From: Hellea balneolensis
GTDB taxonomy: Bacteria; Pseudomonadota; Alphaproteobacteria; Caulobacterales; Maricaulaceae
Length of the DNA stretch: 9,581 bases
Direction of reading: 5' to 3'
Assembly: GCA_003233025.1 (NCBI GenBank)
Contig: QIKS01000115.1
Location: 1-9,581 of the forward strand
Position numbers and translations under genes: made by a program. The notes under the pieces were generated by a model. It ran no database searches and was not told the DNA's origin. It was given only the letters and a program-made list of their open reading frames with translations. Shown here piece after piece: positions 6,505 through 9,581 of this stretch (within the stretch, counting starts at the first letter, position 1; the number at the start of each line of letters is the position of its first letter).

Positions 6505-8202
6505 ATGAATATATTTAAATCCCTCATGCTAGGCGCTTGTTTGTTGGGCAGTGCCTGCGCAACCACCGGCCTGTCTGCGCAAGACGAGGCTACGCCGGGT
6601 GCGCGGCTTTACGGGGACTATCTTGCGGCCAGTTATGCCAGCTATTTGAACGATGCGGGTGCGCGCTCGACCTATTATTCGCGGGCCTTTGCAAGGACAC
6701 CACAAGATTTGAAATTGGGACGGCTCGCCATGACATCGGCGGTCAGCGCCGGAGATATGCTCTTGGCCCGCACTTTGGCCATTGAGGTTAATGTTCTGGA
6801 TGCGGGCGATGAGTTATCACGGGCGATTTTGGGAGCTTATGAACTGTCACGCGGCGCTTATGGCAAGGCGGAAAAACTTCTTAATATTGAAAGCGGCGGC
6901 GCTGGACTGCGCGAGATTAATGCTCTGATGTTGGGCTGGGCCAGGAGCGGGCTGGGCCAGGGGATCAGTGTTGTCGAAACCTTTGATGTTCTCGACAACA
7001 GCCCTTATTTCCAATTGATGGCCACATTGCAAAAAGGCAAGCTTTACGCCCAGCTTGGCGAATTTGAAAAAGCCGATGCGGCTTTTGACAAGGTCAGTGA
7101 AGGCGGTATATCGCGGGTTGAAACCGTCTTATCCCAAGCCCGATTTGCGCTGGCCCGCGGCGAGGGCGATAAGGCGTTAGAGACGCTGACCGCATTTGCC
7201 GAGGAAAATGGCGGCGAGATTACCGGCCCGGTGCGGGCATATATCAATGCCATAGAAGCGGGCGAAACTTTGGAAATCGAACTGAGCCCGGAGCAATCCG
7301 CTTCGCGGGCTTTGACCGATATTGCGTTTAATTTCTTTGGTAGATTGGGCCAATATGACGCGGTCGGGGTGTTCTTGCGTCTGGCCGTGCAGCTTGATCC
7401 TGATAATGATAAAGCGAAATTGTATTTGGCGACGATTTTGGAAGAAACCAAGCGCATGGATGAAGCCCTTGCCATCTATATGGCAATCCCCAAAACATCC
7501 CCCTATAGCGTTTCCGCCCGGCTATCCGAAGCCAATATTTTGTTTGAGGCCGATGACAATGAGCAAGCAATTGAGATTTTGCAAGCTGCTCACGATCGCC
7601 ATCCTTCGCGTATTACGAAAGGCGCATTGGGGCGCGGCCATCTTATAATGGAAAATTATGGGCAAGCCCTACCGGTTTATGATGCCCTTATTGCGGAGTT
7701 GGATGAAAGCGAACTTAAAGCCAACCCCAACCCTTATTACCTGCGCGGCATATGTCTTGAGCGTCTTGAGCGCTGGCAAGAGGCGGTGGTGGACTTCAAG
7801 CTGGTCTTGGAGTATCAGCCTGACAATGCCGACGCGCTTAATTATCTCGGATATACATGGGTCGACAAGGGTGTGCATCTGAACGAAGCTTTTGACATGA
7901 TCCGCAAAGCGGTCGTGCTGCGCCCGGACAGCGGGGCGATCGTCGATAGTTTGGGCTGGGCTCATTATAAGCTGGGCCAATATGGGCAAGCCCGTATCCG
8001 GCTGGAGGAAGCGGCGGAAAAATCTCCCGAAAGTGCAACGATTATCGACCATCTTGGCGATGTGTATTGGAAATTGGGCCGGTTTCGCGAAGCCGGGTAT
8101 CAGTGGCGGCGCGCCCGCGATCTCAATCCGACCGACGCGGAGCTTTTGCTGATTAATGCCAAGCTCAAGGATGGGCTGTCTGCCAGCACATCGGACCAAT
8201 AG
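6505..8202 (+). CDS. Exported tetratricopeptide-repeat protein
   Basis: The 565-residue product has an N-terminal export signal. It could be cut by signal peptidase I after LSA (25), or be a lipoprotein at C18, although GSAC is a poor lipobox because -3 is Gly. About nine TPR or TPR-like units follow, near 175-199, 269-300, 301-331, 335-367, 372-398, 407-440, 441-475, 476-509 and 510-543. The last three are the most regular, with NALDYLGY-like (A444-LNYLGY) and VDSLGWAHYKLGQY (480-493) helices typical of this family. TPR solenoids bind other proteins, so the protein is likely a periplasmic or membrane-anchored scaffold; the partner is unknown. It precedes ispE by 11 bases, and a TPR protein next to ispE recurs in Proteobacteria. 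No strong ribosome site precedes the ATG; only a weak AAGA is present. Confidence 0.88.
   Translation: MNIFKSLMLGACLLGSACATTGLSAQDEATPGARLYGDYLAASYASYLNDAGARSTYYSRAFARTPQDLKLGRLAMTSAVSAGDMLLARTLAIEVNVLDAGDELSRAILGAYELSRGAYGKAEKLLNIESGGAGLREINALMLGWARSGLGQGISVVETFDVLDNSPYFQLMATLQKGKLYAQLGEFEKADAAFDKVSEGGISRVETVLSQARFALARGEGDKALETLTAFAEENGGEITGPVRAYINAIEAGETLEIELSPEQSASRALTDIAFNFFGRLGQYDAVGVFLRLAVQLDPDNDKAKLYLATILEETKRMDEALAIYMAIPKTSPYSVSARLSEANILFEADDNEQAIEILQAAHDRHPSRITKGALGRGHLIMENYGQALPVYDALIAELDESELKANPNPYYLRGICLERLERWQEAVVDFKLVLEYQPDNADALNYLGYTWVDKGVHLNEAFDMIRKAVVLRPDSGAIVDSLGWAHYKLGQYGQARIRLEEAAEKSPESATIIDHLGDVYWKLGRFREAGYQWRRARDLNPTDAELLLINAKLKDGLSASTSDQ
6969..7000. repeat. Perfect 9-base inverted repeat inside the TPR gene
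   Basis: TGTTGTCGA (6969-6977) is the exact reverse complement of TCGACAACA (6992-7000), with a 14-base gap. It lies wholly inside codons for residues of the TPR protein. It could form an mRNA hairpin, but it may also be chance in coding sequence. Confidence 0.4.
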
Positions 8203-8204
8203 TT

Positions 8205-8208
8205 GAGG
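8205..8208 (+). promoter_or_regulatory. Ribosome binding site supporting the GTG start of ispE
   Basis: GAGG lies five bases before GTG 8214, in the 11-base gap after the TPR stop codon. No in-frame ATG exists before the conserved APAKINL motif, so GTG is the only sensible start. Confidence 0.6.
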
Positions 8209-8213
8209 CGGGG

Positions 8214-9042
8214 GTGAACGCGGTTTTCAATGTCTGGGAATATGCGCCTGCGAAAATCAATTTAAATTTGGCCGTTGGTTGCGTGCGTGATGACGGCTAT
8301 CACGAACTGCAAAGCCTTGTTGTTTTTGCCAATATTGGCGACCGCGTCATGGTGACAAAACGGGTTCATGACGATCAGGATTTTTTGTCAATCACCGGGC
8401 CTTTTGGGCAAGATTTAAGTACGGGCGCGGATAATTTGATCCAAAAAGCAGCGGCACTTTACAGCGAGGATGTGCGCCAGAATTGTCTGATTTTGCTTGA
8501 AAAAAACTTGCCCGTTTCGTCGGGCATTGGCGGCGGCAGTGCCGACGCTGCTGCTGTTATCAGATTGCTGGACAGGGAATATGAGCGCCCGCCCGGCCCG
8601 TGTTTGAGCAAATTGGGTGCGGATATTCCGGTGTGCCTGATATGGGATAGGGGAGAAAGTGAAGCCGCTGCCAGGCTTGGGCGTTTTGCATGGAGTTTTG
8701 GTCAATGCCGGTACGCCGCTTAGCACGCAAGCTGTGTTTAACGGGTTCACGGGGACGGACGTGGGCTTTGATGGTTTGAGCGGGGGTGGGCTTTTGGACA
8801 TGGTCCAAAATGGACGCAATGATTTGCAACAAGCCGCCTGTCAATTGCTGTCCGAGATTGAGACGGTTCTTGAAACTATTGAAGCGCAAACGGACGTCTT
8901 ATGTGTGCGTATGTCAGGCTCGGGCGCGACCTGTTTTGGTTTATTTGCGTCACAAGACTTAGCCGCTGAGGCGGCGAAAAACATTAAAGATATGCATCCA
9001 GATTGGTGGTGCATATCTTACCAGATGGGGGAGAAAATATGA
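8214..9042 (+). pseudogene. ispE: 4-diphosphocytidyl-2-C-methyl-D-erythritol kinase (IspE), frameshifted
   Basis: IspE is the GHMP-family kinase that phosphorylates CDP-methylerythritol in the MEP isoprenoid pathway. The first frame (8214 to a stop at 8721-8723) carries APAKINL with the catalytic Lys, DDGYHELQSLVVFAN, the ATP loop LPVSSGIGGGSADAAA and LGADIPVCL with the catalytic Asp. Homology then stops. It resumes one frame over from 8641 with YGIGEKVKPLPGLG, GVLVNAGTPLST and RMSGSGATCFG, and ends at 9042 before the next gene. Between CL and GIGE relatives usually have about eight residues; here only one (Tyr) plus a single extra base remains, so about 20 bases seem lost. The linker at 8571-8612 is also about five codons shorter than usual. 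Family assignment is certain. Whether the break is real or an assembly error is open, since the enzyme is normally essential and the flanking genes are intact. Confidence 0.9.
9027..9033 (+). promoter_or_regulatory. Ribosome binding site of the glycosyltransferase gene
   Basis: GGGGGAG ends five bases before the ATG at 9039, inside the last codons of ispE. With the ATGA overlap it suggests coupled translation and supports the start. Confidence 0.6.
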
Positions 9043-9581
9043 ATGTCTCGCACTCTTTTTTGCCCTTATTGCATCTCTCGGTATTGGCATTTTTTACCTC
9101 GCTCATCGTTACCGGCCTGATGATTTTCGTCAAGCTGATGGACATGCCCGGCACACGATCCCAGCACACAAATGCAGTGCCGACAGGGGGTGGTGTTGGC
9201 ATTGGAGCTGGCTTGGTTGTTGGCATGGTTGCACTGGTTTGGCACTACCCCGCGCTTGGCGATCTGGGTCAGATGGCGCAGGTTTGTTTGTCGGCAAGTT
9301 TGGTTATGGTGCTTGGTTTGTTGGATGATATTTATGATATCCGCGCCGCCATAAAGTTTCTTTTCATGGCATTGATCGCCGCTCTGTGTGTTTATCATAT
9401 CGGCCCGCCGCAAAGCTTTCCTTTAGGAGCAACCGCATTGGCTTTGCCCTATTGGCTCGGCTTTTTAGGCGCGGTTTTGTGGGTGTTTACTGTGATGAAT
9501 GTGGTCAATTTTATGGACGGCATGAACGGGTTGATGGCCAGCGTCATGATGGTCGCTTTTGCTTTTTTGTGTGTGGTGGCT
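9039..9581 (+). CDS. Glycosyl-1-phosphate transferase, MraY/WecA/WbpL family (partial, C-terminus outside window)
   Basis: This family moves a sugar-1-phosphate from a UDP-sugar to undecaprenyl phosphate in the inner membrane, the first step of O-antigen, capsule or related glycan building. The 181 visible residues hold several hydrophobic membrane segments (about 11-33, 53-68, 79-94, 104-120, 133-156, 165-181). Family motifs appear in order: DMPGTRSQH (35-43) and PTGGG (48-52), GLLDD (93-97) with the Mg-binding Asp pair D96-D97, and VNFMDGMNG (156-164). The NFMDG form points to the WbpL/WecA side rather than MraY; the sugar cannot be told. The ATG overlaps the ispE stop as ATGA. The protein uses undecaprenyl phosphate, which depends on the isoprenoid route served by ispE. 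The frame is open at the window end. Confidence 0.9.
   Translation, partial: MNVSHSFLPLLHLSVLAFFTSLIVTGLMIFVKLMDMPGTRSQHTNAVPTGGGVGIGAGLVVGMVALVWHYPALGDLGQMAQVCLSASLVMVLGLLDDIYDIRAAIKFLFMALIAALCVYHIGPPQSFPLGATALALPYWLGFLGAVLWVFTVMNVVNFMDGMNGLMASVMMVAFAFLCVVA

Noticed and set aside
7669..8199. Open frame of 176 codons on the minus strand inside the TPR gene
   Set aside because: It is antisense to well-formed TPR repeats and shows no family motif or start signal.
8659..9042. Second half of ispE as an independent gene starting at GTG 8659
   Set aside because: It holds only the C-terminal part of the kinase without the catalytic Lys, Asp or ATP loop, and homology extends upstream of the GTG, so it is a fragment of ispE.
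9513..9536. Asn instead of Asp in the DGMNG motif of the glycosyltransferase as a lost catalytic residue
   Set aside because: From memory, NFMDGINGI-like motifs with Asn at this place are common in WbpL-type members, so it is not evidence of inactivity.

Overview
The window comes from an alphaproteobacterium of medium G+C content. The evidence is an alphaproteobacterial-type uracil-DNA glycosylase next to a divergent ETF-ubiquinone oxidoreductase gene, and a TPR protein directly before ispE. I infer the class from gene order and protein style as I remember them. I cannot name the order or genus. No RNA gene, CRISPR array or transposase is visible.

Left part, minus strand: a two-gene operon reads leftwards. 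First is a fused RimB-RimK protein: a retropepsin-like protease domain (PF05618 type) followed by an ATP-grasp glutamate ligase. Its stop codon shares one base with the start of a family-4-like uracil-DNA glycosylase, which runs off the left edge. A 77-base divergent spacer separates this operon from the plus-strand genes.

Middle, plus strand: a complete ETF-QO gene is followed by a stem-loop and a short spacer. Next comes a large, A+T-richer gene for an 892-residue secreted protein. It has a signal peptide, an N-terminal alpha-helical His/Asp-rich domain like Het-C and zinc-phospholipase-C proteins, a basic linker, a PLAT-like beta-sandwich and a further C2-like C-terminal domain. The combination recalls the phospholipase-plus-PLAT layout of clostridial alpha-toxin. 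The gene appears to sit inside an otherwise conserved ETF-QO/TPR/ispE neighbourhood, so it looks like an accessory insertion. It is the least understood gene of the window.

Right part, plus strand: an exported TPR protein, then ispE, then a membrane glycosyl-1-phosphate transferase of the MraY/WecA/WbpL family that runs off the right edge. These three are tightly packed (11-base gap, then ATGA overlap). IspE belongs to the MEP isoprenoid route, whose end product builds undecaprenyl phosphate, the lipid acceptor used by the transferase, so the last two genes are linked by pathway as well as position. As given, ispE is broken: about 20 bases seem to be missing near position 8640, which throws the second half into another frame. 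Because this gene is normally essential, an assembly or sequencing error must be excluded before it is called a true pseudogene.
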